Notes: generated by a model from the letters alone, not told the origin. A DNA stretch of 64,000 nucleotides from Alphaproteobacteria bacterium (GCA_013151255.1 JAADIQ010000077.1:30069-94068); one strand, 5' to 3'; positions 10,220 through 19,071 are shown, numbered from the stretch's first letter. A program made the numbers and translations.

Positions 10220-10376
10220 GTCATCCCGTGCGCGATGCAGCACGCCAGTGCTGCTTCGCAGGCCCGGGATCTATTTGAGCGATCCCGGACCAGCACCGCA
10301 ACACCCCGACGGCGAAGGCGGTCGAATCATGGCTTGCGCGCATTCACGCGCGGGGTCGCAGCGCATCCGGGATGAC
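10220..10376. repeat. Inverted-repeat element with GTCATCCCG ends
   Basis: The ends are a perfect 9-bp inverted pair, GTCATCCCG (10220-10228) and CGGGATGAC (10368-10376), with further internal palindromic stretches such as CCCGGGATC...GATCCCGG. It sits between convergent genes. The ends resemble those of the element at 33413-33602, so this is probably a family of non-coding palindromic repeats in this genome. Confidence 0.65.
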
Positions 10377-10427
10377 AATCTGCTTTTGTTTGTGAGATTC
10401 TGAGGCGCGTCAGAATAGGAAATTAAA

Positions 10428-11465
10428 TTAAACCGTGTCCGGCCCAACCCTTATCACCGCCTTGCCCATATTCTCGCCGCTGAACAGGCCAATGAAAGCG
10501 TCCGGCGCCTTTTCCAGGCCGTCATATTTGGTTTCCTGAAATTTGATTTTTCCGGCGGCGAGAAGCGGGGCGACTTCCATTGCGAACTCCATCGCCTTAT
10601 CGATATATTCCGAAACGATAAACCCGCGCGCCATGACGCCGCGGCCAATCATATTGATGAGATTGGGCGGGCCCGGCTCAAGCTCTTTGTTGTTGTAAAC
10701 CGAAATCATCCCGCACAGGGCCATGCGTCCGCCGAATGCAATGCAATTGAGCGCCGCTTCCAGATGCATGCCGCCGACATTTTCGAAATAACAGTCAACA
10801 CCCTTTGGCGCCGCTTTGGCGAGCGCCTTGGTCAGCTCTCCGGCGTGTTTGTAGTCCTTATAATTAAGCGCCACATCGACGCCGGCTTCTTTTTCCAGCC
10901 AGGCGCATTTTTCCGCCGAGCCGGCAGAGGCGATGACGCGGCATCCTTTTGCTTTTCCGAGTTGACAAACTACTGAGCCGACCGCGCCCGCAGCGCCGGA
11001 AACGAACATCGTCTCGCCTTCCTTGGGTTTCAGAATTTGCGTGACGCCAGCCCAGGCGGTGAGGCCCGGCATCCCCAATACGCCAAGATAGGCCGAAAGC
11101 GGCGCCATGTTCGGGTCAACCTTCTGGGTGCGCTCACCTTTGGAGATATAGTGGGTTTTCCAGCCGCCAAGGAAATCGACGACATAATCGCCCGGCTCAT
11201 AGCCTTGAATGTTTGATTCCATCACCTGGCTCACCACGCCGCCTTCCAGCGGCGCATCAAGTGAGAATGGCGGGATATAGCTTTTGACCTCCGGCCGCAT
11301 GCGTCCGCGCATGTAAGGGTCGACCGACATCCACACAGCGCGGCACAACATTTCGCCGTCGCCAGGCGCCGGGACATCAATGTCGCGCAGCTGGAACTGT
11401 GATGGTTGCGGCATGCCCGTCGGATATTCTGTCAGAAAGATCGCCTTGGCTTTGATCGTCGTCAT
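10428..11465 (-). CDS. NADP-dependent medium-chain oxidoreductase (CurA/LTB4 dehydrogenase type)
   Basis: 345 residues from the ATG at 11465, which has GAGGA about ten bases upstream; an in-frame extension exists upstream but lacks support. Zinc-independent MDR family: an N-terminal GroES-like domain with WMSVDPYMRGRM, then a Rossmann domain with VSGAAGAVGSVVCQLGKAKG near residue 155. Members reduce the C=C bond of alpha,beta-unsaturated carbonyls with NADPH in the cytosol. FENVGG and the C-terminal GKAVIRVGP are typical of the family. The substrate cannot be told. It stands alone, divergent from the lipoprotein gene that follows. Confidence 0.92.
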   Translation of the reverse strand: MTTIKAKAIFLTEYPTGMPQPSQFQLRDIDVPAPGDGEMLCRAVWMSVDPYMRGRMRPEVKSYIPPFSLDAPLEGGVVSQVMESNIQGYEPGDYVVDFLGGWKTHYISKGERTQKVDPNMAPLSAYLGVLGMPGLTAWAGVTQILKPKEGETMFVSGAAGAVGSVVCQLGKAKGCRVIASAGSAEKCAWLEKEAGVDVALNYKDYKHAGELTKALAKAAPKGVDCYFENVGGMHLEAALNCIAFGGRMALCGMISVYNNKELEPGPPNLINMIGRGVMARGFIVSEYIDKAMEFAMEVAPLLAAGKIKFQETKYDGLEKAPDAFIGLFSGENMGKAVIRVGPDTV

Positions 11466-11664
11466 CGCTGTTTCATCCTCATTCATTCCAAAGTGGACAC
11501 TAGACCATCGCCCTCTCCTCGCAAGGGCGTGATGCAGCGGCCTAATTCGGCCAGATCGTCGCCTCATTCTCGCCTTGGATGCGGGCGATCTTGTGTCTTA
11601 TCGGGAAACGGGGCTTTTGAACCCGCATTTTAGACTTTCAAAACGCGACGAGAAGGAGATGGAG

Positions 11665-12009
11665 ATGAATTTATTTGTGATTGCCTCCGGCGCCATGCTG
11701 TTGGCCGTAGCCGGCTGTCAGTCGACCGGCGAAGGCGCATTGACCGGCGCGGTTATCGGCGCTGCCGGCGGCGCTATTGCTGGTGAGATTTTCGCCGGCA
11801 GCCCTGGCCGCGGCGCGGCCTATGGCGCGCTTATCGGCGCCGCGCTTGGCGCTTATGAGGGCTGCTCGCGCGCCGGAACCTGTTGGGGCCGGGCCCGCGA
11901 CAACGGCCACCGCCAATATGACGGCTATTCAGGGCGGTATTATTATGTCGACCCGGAATATGGCGACACCTATTGGGAAGACGGATCGTTCCGCGAATAT
12001 GGCGATTAA
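11665..12009 (+). CDS. Glycine-zipper outer-membrane lipoprotein
   Basis: 114 residues. The start at 11665 is chosen because AAGGAG lies six bases upstream; the preceding in-frame ATG at 11659 directly abuts that site. A lipoprotein signal ends in the lipobox VAGC at about residue 15. It is followed by a glycine-zipper region (residues ~20-60) with GAVIGAAGGAIAG and GRGAAYGALIGAALGA repeats, and a Tyr/Asp-rich tail. Such proteins are small envelope components of uncertain role. A hairpin terminator follows at 12063-12104. Confidence 0.85.
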   Translation: MNLFVIASGAMLLAVAGCQSTGEGALTGAVIGAAGGAIAGEIFAGSPGRGAAYGALIGAALGAYEGCSRAGTCWGRARDNGHRQYDGYSGRYYYVDPEYGDTYWEDGSFREYGD

Positions 12010-12062
12010 CGCCAGCGAACTTACAGTAAGTCGATGAAACTCTTCGGGGGGATCGTTGCGTA

Positions 12063-12104
12063 AAATCAGCCCGCCGGGTCGCTGTGATCCGCGCGGGCTG
12101 ATTT
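12063..12104. terminator. Bidirectional intrinsic terminator
   Basis: A perfect 12-bp inverted repeat, AAATCAGCCCGC and GCGGGCTGATTT, is followed on the plus strand by a T-rich run (ATTTCTTTT). It serves the glycine-zipper gene. The stem also encodes the last codons of the convergent minus-strand gene ending at 12066, so coding and terminator sequence overlap. Confidence 0.75.
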
Positions 12105-12335
12105 CTTTTGGCCTTTGCCCATCTGGCTAAGCGCAATCAGTGTGAGCGTTGGCGCGAACCCGTCAATCTGTCCGGTCGGATCGGCAATTTCCCAAAACGC
12201 AAACAAACCCGGCCATCCCCACATGGCGACCGCCGCCATCCCCAGCGCAACGTCGAAGGCGAGTTCAAAGCCTGGTATCCGGCCAATGGTAAAATCGAGG
12301 ATATCGAGAATGACGGCGACCGCCAGTTTGGCCAT
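12066..12335 (-). CDS. Small membrane protein of unknown function
   Basis: 89 residues from the ATG at 12335 (a TTG at 12347, overlapping the upstream stop codon, is an alternative). Two hydrophobic segments: residues ~1-18 and ~28-48 (ALGMAAVAMWGWPGLFAF). It has a short charged C-terminal tail. It follows the esterase gene directly and is probably co-transcribed. No family recognised. Its last codons form one arm of the terminator shared with the opposite gene. Confidence 0.6.
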   Translation of the reverse strand: MAKLAVAVILDILDFTIGRIPGFELAFDVALGMAAVAMWGWPGLFAFWEIADPTGQIDGFAPTLTLIALSQMGKGQKKSARADHSDPAG

Positions 12336-12343
12336 GGCGATTT

Positions 12344-13255
12344 TCAAGACGTGTCCGCCGCGCCAAAACGCTTGGCGATAAACGCCGCCGATTGCGCAAC
12401 CGAGCGATCGGCTTCCGGCATTTTACCAACAAATATCGGCCACACATGCGCCAGGCCTTTTTCAATGATAAACTGTGAGGATACACCGGCGTCGTTCAGG
12501 CGCTCATGCAGCCTTACGGAATCGCTGTATAAAACCTCACTGTCGCTCGCGAATGTCAGTATGGGCGGCAATCCTGCAAGGTCTGCATATAAAGGCGAGG
12601 CCAGCGGCGCTTGCGGATTGGCGCCGGCGAGATATTTTTTCGCGCCCTCGACAATATAAATCTTTTTGAACATCACGTCGGTTTTCTCGTTTTCAGAAAG
12701 CGATGCGCCGCAGGTCGCAAGGTCAGTCCAGGGAGAATACAAGACCGCGCCGGCCGGCATCGGCAATCCGTGATCGCGCGCGGCCAGCATAAGCGCGAGC
12801 GCCAGTCCACCGCCGGCCGAATCGCCCGCAACAATGATGCGTTGAGGCTCGCGCGCCTGATCGAGCAGCCAGCGATAGGCGTTAAGCGCGTCATCAACCG
12901 CCGCCGGAAAAGGGTGCTCTGGCGCCATGCGATAGTTCAATGAAAACACATCCGCCTGGCTCGCCGCCGCCAGCGCAAACGTCACGGCGCGGTGCGACTT
13001 GGCCGAGCCAAACACATAACCGCCGCCATGGAGGTAGAAAATCAGATTGCCGGCCTCAGCATTTTCACTGCGGTGCCACTCGCCTTTTACGGCGGCGTCA
13101 TCGCGTTTTTCGATGGTAATGCCGGCAGGCGGCGTATTCGGCGCTATTTTGTCCGTGCCGGCGCGGAGCTTTTCCGGGTCCAGCAGATGCAATGGGTGGC
13201 GCTTGAAGCTCCATTTCAAATATAAGTTGAGAATGTTGGCTTTAATACTGGGCAA
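12344..13255 (-). CDS. Alpha/beta hydrolase, hormone-sensitive-lipase family esterase
   Basis: 303 residues if translation starts at TTG 13255, which has a perfect AGGAGG five bases upstream; a longer frame opens at 13291 without such a site. The oxyanion motif HGGGYVFGS near residue 80, nucleophile GDSAGGG near residue 145, and a late HVWP histidine give the HSL/acetyl-hydrolase signature. Such enzymes cleave short-chain or aromatic esters. It follows the TonB receptor gene on the same strand with a short gap, in a cluster for aromatic catabolism, so release of an aromatic acid from an ester is a plausible job (inference). Confidence 0.9.
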   Translation of the reverse strand: MPSIKANILNLYLKWSFKRHPLHLLDPEKLRAGTDKIAPNTPPAGITIEKRDDAAVKGEWHRSENAEAGNLIFYLHGGGYVFGSAKSHRAVTFALAAASQADVFSLNYRMAPEHPFPAAVDDALNAYRWLLDQAREPQRIIVAGDSAGGGLALALMLAARDHGLPMPAGAVLYSPWTDLATCGASLSENEKTDVMFKKIYIVEGAKKYLAGANPQAPLASPLYADLAGLPPILTFASDSEVLYSDSVRLHERLNDAGVSSQFIIEKGLAHVWPIFVGKMPEADRSVAQSAAFIAKRFGAADTS

Positions 13256-13351
13256 GCGCGCCTCCTGATTTGTTAAATCGAGGCTATGCAAGTTGAGGCG
13301 TTAAGAAAAGGGTTTTTGGCGCCTATTGCCTTAAGCGGTCAGGCGCCCGCC

Positions 13352-15367
13352 TTACCGACGATAGCGCAGGCCGACGCCGAAGGTTCGCTCTTCGCCGGGG
13401 AAAAACCGTTCGCTGCCAAAGGCGAAGTCCGCGCGCTCGGCGTAGAGTTTGTTGGTGACGTTGCGCAAAGTGAGGAAAACCGACAGACGCTCGGCCACCA
13501 TCGCCTCGCCGCGCAGATGCAGGAGGTTATGGCCTTCATAGGCGTGGTCATTGGCGGCGTCAGTAAAATAGGACCCGACCGAGACCCACTCAGCCTCAAG
13601 CCAGGCGCGTTCCGTCGGGCTCCAGCGCAGCCTGGTATTGGCGATCACCCGCGGCGCCGTGTCGATATCATCGCCTTTGGTAATCGATTCTGTCGCCCTG
13701 CCGGTCGGGCGATTAAAACGGTAAGTATGGGCCGCATAGGTGAGCGCGCTTTCCAGCGTCAGCCTGTCATGCAGCAAGATGCGGATATCCGCCTCGACGC
13801 CGGCATGGCGGGTCTTGCCATTGGAGACATTAAAGCCGTCGGCGTCGCGGAAAAAGAAGTTGCGCTTTTCCATCCAGAAACCGGCAAGATTGATTTTAAC
13901 CCGTTCACCAATACGCGCCCGCACCCCTAGTTCAACCGAATCAATCTGTTCCGGGCGCGCCTGGTCGCCGGTCTGGTTAATTTGCAAACGATAGAGGTCC
14001 GTCGTTTGCGGCGGGCGGGCGCCGCGCGCATAGCTGATATAGGCGTTGACGTTATCAGAGAATTCATGCCGTACACTGAATTTTGGACTGGCAGTGACGA
14101 ACCGGTCGGTCTGGTCATCGAGCCGCAAAAACCGGCCGACGACGCCGCTATCGGTGAGATTATCGTATTCGTAAATCGTTCCATCAATGCGCGCAGCGGC
14201 GGTCATGTAGGTCTTCGGCGCGAGTTGATATTCGGCCTGCACAAAACCGGATGCATTGATTGCGCGCATCTTGTAATTATAATGGAGGCCTTGGGTGAAC
14301 GAAAAAATCCTCGGGCGCGCCTGGAATTCGCTTAGCGTACCCTCAGTATATTCCGCATCGATGCCAGCGATCAACGAAAGCCGTCCGGCCTCGTGATAGA
14401 CGGCGCTCTGGGCGCCAACGCTCCAATGGCTGTTATTTTCAATCGCTTGCGAGGGGAGGAAATGCTGCCGGAACTCCATCTGGTTCCAGCGACCATAGGG
14501 CGTGACTTTTAAAACCGTGTTCTCTCCAATCCGGGCTTCAATGGTGGATTGAAACCGGAGCGATTTCGCATCGCGATAAGCGTCGGGGAAATCATTTGTC
14601 CGTCGCGCTGTGCGATCAAGGAGCGTGGCCCGGCCAAAAATAAATCCGGCGGTTTCCTGTTCGAGATTATCGAACGAAAAAATCGTGTCGATACTGACAT
14701 TATCGCCATCGAAAATATGGCGCAGGGTCAATTTTTGCTGATCAAGCCCTGCGTTCTGGCGATAGCCGGCTTCCGAGACAGCCGACACGCCAGCGAAAAA
14801 CCGCTGCGCGCCTTTGCCGCCGGAAATAGTTCCCTTTATTTTGTAGCGGTCCTCAGTGTCGCCAAAGACTTCCGCGGAAAGCGAGAAATCTTTGCTCGGT
14901 TCAGGCGTCAACACATTAATGACGCCATGGATGGCATTGGCGCCATAAAGCGCGCCGGACGGCCCGCGGACAATTTCTATTGCGCTGGCAATCTCATAGT
15001 GGGCGTCAAACAACCCGTTGACATTGGCAAAACCCGGCGAGCGCAGCGGTACGCCATTTTCCAAAAACAGGAACGAGCCCGCCCCGGCCCCGCCAGTTAA
15101 CACCGGCGAGCGGATCGCGGTTAAATGTTCCGCGCCCGAGCCACGATTTAAATTGACGCCCGGCGCACGCGCCAAAGCCTCGGCAATATGATCGGCGCCA
15201 ATGCGAATGAGATCGTCCTCGCCGAGCACACTAATGCTCAGCGCAACATCCTCAACCGCCTGCGCCCGGCGCTCAGCGGTGACGACGATTGCATCTTCAG
15301 CCATGGCGGCGCTGACTAGAATCGACAGACCGCCGACAAGACCAACAAAACCCCTCACGCAACACAT
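13352..15367 (-). CDS. TonB-dependent outer-membrane receptor
   Basis: 671 residues from ATG 15367; a TTG at 15382 is also in frame. A signal peptide (to about residue 25, ...SAAMA) is followed by a short TonB-box-like EDAIVVTAERR, a plug domain with IEIVRGPSGALYG near residue 110, and a 22-strand-type barrel. The C-terminus ends LRYRR rather than the usual terminal aromatic residue. Substrate unknown. Its position just downstream of the fumarylacetoacetase-like gene and upstream of an esterase suggests import of an aromatic compound or ester (inference). Confidence 0.92.
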   Translation of the reverse strand: MCCVRGFVGLVGGLSILVSAAMAEDAIVVTAERRAQAVEDVALSISVLGEDDLIRIGADHIAEALARAPGVNLNRGSGAEHLTAIRSPVLTGGAGAGSFLFLENGVPLRSPGFANVNGLFDAHYEIASAIEIVRGPSGALYGANAIHGVINVLTPEPSKDFSLSAEVFGDTEDRYKIKGTISGGKGAQRFFAGVSAVSEAGYRQNAGLDQQKLTLRHIFDGDNVSIDTIFSFDNLEQETAGFIFGRATLLDRTARRTNDFPDAYRDAKSLRFQSTIEARIGENTVLKVTPYGRWNQMEFRQHFLPSQAIENNSHWSVGAQSAVYHEAGRLSLIAGIDAEYTEGTLSEFQARPRIFSFTQGLHYNYKMRAINASGFVQAEYQLAPKTYMTAAARIDGTIYEYDNLTDSGVVGRFLRLDDQTDRFVTASPKFSVRHEFSDNVNAYISYARGARPPQTTDLYRLQINQTGDQARPEQIDSVELGVRARIGERVKINLAGFWMEKRNFFFRDADGFNVSNGKTRHAGVEADIRILLHDRLTLESALTYAAHTYRFNRPTGRATESITKGDDIDTAPRVIANTRLRWSPTERAWLEAEWVSVGSYFTDAANDHAYEGHNLLHLRGEAMVAERLSVFLTLRNVTNKLYAERADFAFGSERFFPGEERTFGVGLRYRR

Positions 15368-15397
15368 CCCGTCAACTACCAACAGAGCGCTACCGCA

Positions 15398-16411
15398 TCA
15401 GCGCTCATATTTCGAGACCTTTTGTGTAATCGCGCCGAAAATAGATTTGCCGGCTTTATCCTTCATCTTGATTTCAACCGTGTCGCCAAACTTCATGAAG
15501 GGGGTTTTGGCGGCGCCGTCATAGATGGTTTCGATCATACGGATTTCGGCAATGCAGGAATAGCCGTCACCGCCGTCGCTGATGGGTTTGCCGGGCCCGC
15601 CGTCGAGCTTGTTGGATACCGTGCCGGAGCCGATGATTGTGCCCGCCGACAGGGGCCGTGATTTTGCCGCATGGGCGATCAGTTGCGCGAAGTTGAAGGT
15701 AAGGTCGACGCCGGCATTGGCGCGCCCGAACGGGGCTCCATTATAGTTGACCATGAGTGGCAGATGCACCGCGCCATCGCGCCACGCATCGCCCAACTCT
15801 TCCGGCGTCACCGCGCAAGGCGAAAAAGCAGAGGATGGTTTTGACTGGAAGAAGCCAAAGCCTTTAGCAAGTTCGCCGGGAATAAGCCCGCGCAGGGAAA
15901 CATCGTTCACCAGCATGATCAGGCGGATATAATCGCCCGCCTCATCAGCGCTGACGCCCATGGGCACGTCGCCGGTGATGACCGCAACCTCGCCCTCCAT
16001 GTCGATGCCCCAGCCCTCGTCGGTCGCCATCGCGATATCATCGCGGGGGCCTAAAAACGTATCCGAGCCGCCCTGATACATTAACGGGTCGGTATAAAAA
16101 CTCGTCGGCACTTCCGCGCCGCGCGCTTTCCTCACCAGTTCCACATGGTTGAGATAGGCCGAACCATCCGCCCACTGATAGCTGCGCGGCAAGGGCGAGG
16201 CGCATTCGCGCTCGTGGAACCGCTCTACGGGCGCTGACCCAACCTCCAGGCTTTGCGCCAGCTCACGAAGGCCCGGCTCGGCCGCATCCCAATCGTCAAG
16301 CGCCGCCTGTAGTGTCGGCGCGATACGCCCGGCATCGGTGTAGCGGGTCAAATCTTTTGATACGATGACAAGCCTGCCGTCGCGGCCCTCATTAAGTGAT
16401 GCGAGTTTCAT
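15398..16411 (-). CDS. Fumarylacetoacetate hydrolase family protein
   Basis: 337 residues; ATG with GAGGA six bases upstream. FAH-family fold: an N-terminal domain of about 80 residues and a catalytic domain with the metal-ligand segment DMEGEVAVI near residue 138 and GSGTVSNKL near residue 265. It most likely cleaves fumarylacetoacetate to fumarate and acetoacetate, the last step of homogentisate breakdown, since homogentisate dioxygenase is encoded upstream on the same strand. A maleylacetoacetate isomerase is not seen in the window. The stop of the dehydrogenase gene lies 10 bases upstream, so the genes are probably co-transcribed. Confidence 0.9.
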   Translation of the reverse strand: MKLASLNEGRDGRLVIVSKDLTRYTDAGRIAPTLQAALDDWDAAEPGLRELAQSLEVGSAPVERFHERECASPLPRSYQWADGSAYLNHVELVRKARGAEVPTSFYTDPLMYQGGSDTFLGPRDDIAMATDEGWGIDMEGEVAVITGDVPMGVSADEAGDYIRLIMLVNDVSLRGLIPGELAKGFGFFQSKPSSAFSPCAVTPEELGDAWRDGAVHLPLMVNYNGAPFGRANAGVDLTFNFAQLIAHAAKSRPLSAGTIIGSGTVSNKLDGGPGKPISDGGDGYSCIAEIRMIETIYDGAAKTPFMKFGDTVEIKMKDKAGKSIFGAITQKVSKYER

Positions 16412-16420
16412 GGTTTTTCC

Positions 16421-17437
16421 TCAATCAAAGTCATTTTCCAAAACAATCCGGTAGCGCGCCTTGCCGGCATCAAGATGCTCCATCGCCGCGTTTATGTCGG
16501 ACATTTTAAATTGCTCCGTCATTGGTGCGATATCGTGCCGGCTGCAAAAATCCAGCATTTGCGCGGTCACCGCCGGCGAGCCTACGGGCGAGGCGCTGAT
16601 CTGGTTTTGCCCGCCCATGATCGCCGGGATGTGCACCGGCACCGGCTCGCCGACGGCGCCAACAAAGTGCAGCCGCCCGCGCGGCGCCAGCGTGCGCATC
16701 AGCCGCGTCCAGTCAAGCGTGACGGCGACGGTTGCGAGCAGGAAGTCAAACCGGCCTTTGGCCTGTTTCCAGGCGCCGGGATCGCGCGAGTTCAAGGTTT
16801 TGTGGGCGCCAAATTCCCGGGCTTCTTTTTCCTTGTCCGGCGAGGAGGTAAACGCCGTCACCTCGCAGCCCCATTTGTTGAGGAACTGCAAGCCAAGATG
16901 GCCGAGCCCGCCAATGCCGATAACGCCGACTTTGTCGGTTGGCTTGACGCTAAATTGCACCAGCGGATTAAACACGGTGACGCCGCCGCAGAACAACGGC
17001 CCGGCTTTTTTAAAATCGACATCCTCCGGCAAGGGGATCGCCCATACCCACTGGCAACGAACAATATCGGCAAAGCCGCCATGGCGCCCGATAATCGTCG
17101 CCTCATTGCCGGGCGAAAGATTATGATCGCCGCTGAGGCTTTGCTGCGAGTTGAGGTTGCTTTTCGAAAGCCAGCCAAGGCCGACTTTCTGGCCGACCGT
17201 GAGGCCGGCGACATTGGCGCCAACTTCGCGCACCCGGCCAACCACCTCGTGGCCGCCGACAAACGGATAGGCGGTGCGGCCCCATTCATTGGCCCACATC
17301 GACAGGTCCGAGTGACACAGCCCACAATAATCGACGTCGATATCAATCTCATCGGGACCAAGGGCCCCGAGTTCGTATTCGAAAGGCTTGAAGGGTTCTT
17401 TTGGGCCAGCGGCGGCCCATGCGCGTATTGTCGTCAA
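16421..17437 (-). CDS. Zinc-type NAD(P)-dependent alcohol dehydrogenase, structural-zinc cysteines absent
   Basis: 338 residues from TTG 17437, which has AGGAG eight bases upstream; the frame is open further but without a site. CAD/YahK-like MDR enzyme: catalytic zinc ligands in CGLCHSD (residue ~40) and GHEVVGRV, a third cysteine in GPLFCGG, and nucleotide-binding GIGGLGHLGLQ near residue 170. The lobe that normally carries four cysteines for structural zinc reads SKSNLNSQQSLSGDHNLSP, with none. It interconverts an alcohol and aldehyde; substrate unknown. It lies between a small secreted protein gene and the FAH gene and probably shares their transcript. Confidence 0.9.
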   Translation of the reverse strand: MTTIRAWAAAGPKEPFKPFEYELGALGPDEIDIDVDYCGLCHSDLSMWANEWGRTAYPFVGGHEVVGRVREVGANVAGLTVGQKVGLGWLSKSNLNSQQSLSGDHNLSPGNEATIIGRHGGFADIVRCQWVWAIPLPEDVDFKKAGPLFCGGVTVFNPLVQFSVKPTDKVGVIGIGGLGHLGLQFLNKWGCEVTAFTSSPDKEKEAREFGAHKTLNSRDPGAWKQAKGRFDFLLATVAVTLDWTRLMRTLAPRGRLHFVGAVGEPVPVHIPAIMGGQNQISASPVGSPAVTAQMLDFCSRHDIAPMTEQFKMSDINAAMEHLDAGKARYRIVLENDFD

Positions 17438-17456
17438 TTGCAAGTCTCCTGTTGAG

Positions 17457-17774
17457 TTAAGTATCGAGGCTTTCGCGCGCTTCATCGGCCTCGCAACGCG
17501 CATATCTCGCCGCCGCGTCTGCGTAGCGTTCAGCGGCGGCTGCGAAATCTTCCAGTTTTCTAATATAAGCTGCAACATCACTGCGGTAACGGGTTAGCAC
17601 ACGGGCGTCGCAATCATTTTCTTCACCAAAACGCGCATCAGCCAGGCAAGAAGGCGGGCGCGGGCGCTCATAGGATTGCGGCGCTTGCGGCGCGCGGCCA
17701 GCGGACGGGCAATAGGCCTCAGCCGCGCTGATACTCACAAGTAAAACCAACCCCGTGCACAGAAAAACCTTCAT
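17457..17774 (-). CDS. Small secreted protein of unknown function
   Basis: 105 residues from ATG 17774, with GGAGG shortly upstream. Signal peptide of about 20 residues ending SAAEA. The mature part has four cysteines and an alanine/arginine-rich helix (residues ~65-100, YADAAARYARCEAD), probably a short coiled coil. It ends 19 bases before the dehydrogenase start, so it belongs to the same transcript. No family recognised. Confidence 0.75.
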   Translation of the reverse strand: MKVFLCTGLVLLVSISAAEAYCPSAGRAPQAPQSYERPRPPSCLADARFGEENDCDARVLTRYRSDVAAYIRKLEDFAAAAERYADAAARYARCEADEARESLDT

Positions 17775-17894
17775 CAAACCCCTCCTGCAATATTTGAAAA
17801 GCGCGCCATGATACGCCGCGCATGTGGAACCTCATGCACTGAGATAATGTCAATACCATGCGCAGGCGCGTGCGCCAAATCCGTTTAAAGTTGG

Positions 17895-19028
17895 CTAATC
17901 TCGCGCCTTCCATGAATTGACATAGTCCGCATCCTCCACCGCCGCGGCGGCCTCGCCGATATCGAGCGGGTCGCGGGTATCTATCATCACGGCATATTCA
18001 TTCGTACCGGGAGTTTTCTGCTCCAGCATGTTTTGCAGTGCCTTGGGGTGCGGCCCGTGGGTGAAGCCAGCCGGATGAAATGTCATCATGCCGGCGTCGA
18101 TATTATCGCGGCTGAAGAAGTCGCCAGCGTGGTAGAACAATACCTCGTCATAATCATCATTGTTGTGAAAGAACGGGACTTTCAAGGCGCCGGGGTCAGT
18201 CTCAAACGGGCGCGGCGCAAATGTGCAGATGACGAAGCGGTCTGACACGAAGGTCGTATGCGCCGATGGCGGCACATGATAGCGATGGCTCATAAGCGGG
18301 CGGATATGGCGGACATTCAACCGCACCGGCGATAGCTCGCCATGCCAGCCGACCACGTCAAGCGGGTTATAGGGATACGTCGCGACAGAGACTTGCCCGC
18401 GCTTTTTAATTTCCACCCGGGTCTCGCCATCGTCCGCCTGATGGGCTTTGAACGCATCGTTGATTTTCGGCGCATCCATCATCGCCGGATCAAACACCGC
18501 GTGGTTCCCGAGCATGCCTTTGTCCGGCAATGTGTAATGGGTGTTGGTCGCCTCAATCATCAAAATGGCTGTCGGCAACGTTGGCGCGAGGCGCCACATG
18601 GTTCCGCGCGGCAGGAGAATATAGTCGCCCGGTTCAAATGCGAGATGTCCGTAATCGCAGAACAGATCGCCCTCGCCCTGATGAATAAACAAAAGCTGGT
18701 CGCCGTCGCCATTGCGCGCCAGCGCCGACATCGGCCTGTCGAGCTTCCAAAACCGGATATCTGTGGCGTTATTGTAGAGCACAACAGGCGCGCTCCATGG
18801 GCTGGGGCTCGCCTCGTCCAGGGCGACCAGATTATAGGCGCGCGGGCGCAAGGGGCCTTCGAAATTCACCCAGCCGGTTGGCGGGCGCTTGTGGTGCATG
18901 AAGGCGGCGGGGCCAAAAAACCCTTCCTTGGAGATTTCCCGCTCATAAGTGCCCGACGGCATATCGGCGTGGGCCTGGCGCGAGGCTACGCCTTCTATGC
19001 GTGAAGCGGTGATCCATTTGCCGGCCAT
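17895..19028 (-). CDS. hmgA: Homogentisate 1,2-dioxygenase
   Basis: 377 residues, shorter than the ~430-445 of the classical enzymes, matching a compact bacterial branch. The cupin fold carries the iron-ligand region in the C-terminal half: HNNDDYDEVLFYHAGDF near residue 280 and FHPAGFTHGPHP near 320. It opens the ring of homogentisate to maleylacetoacetate in tyrosine/phenylalanine catabolism. ATG with GGAG upstream. A perfect 14-bp palindrome lies 30 bases before the start and is a likely operator. FAH and dehydrogenase genes follow on the same strand. Confidence 0.9.
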   Translation of the reverse strand: MAGKWITASRIEGVASRQAHADMPSGTYEREISKEGFFGPAAFMHHKRPPTGWVNFEGPLRPRAYNLVALDEASPSPWSAPVVLYNNATDIRFWKLDRPMSALARNGDGDQLLFIHQGEGDLFCDYGHLAFEPGDYILLPRGTMWRLAPTLPTAILMIEATNTHYTLPDKGMLGNHAVFDPAMMDAPKINDAFKAHQADDGETRVEIKKRGQVSVATYPYNPLDVVGWHGELSPVRLNVRHIRPLMSHRYHVPPSAHTTFVSDRFVICTFAPRPFETDPGALKVPFFHNNDDYDEVLFYHAGDFFSRDNIDAGMMTFHPAGFTHGPHPKALQNMLEQKTPGTNEYAVMIDTRDPLDIGEAAAAVEDADYVNSWKARD

Positions 19029-19057
19029 AATGTTATCTCCATGGGAAATTCAAATTA

Positions 19058-19071
19058 GTAACATTTGTTAC
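19058..19071. promoter_or_regulatory. Palindromic operator candidate upstream of hmgA
   Basis: GTAACATTTGTTAC is a perfect 14-bp palindrome 30 bases upstream of the hmgA start codon, in the 205-bp gap between hmgA and the divergent trxB. Position and symmetry fit binding of a dimeric repressor. No regulator gene is adjacent. Confidence 0.5.

Noticed and set aside
16475..17455. 326-codon plus-strand frame
   Set aside because: Antisense to the zinc alcohol dehydrogenase, whose motifs and ribosome binding site are clear.
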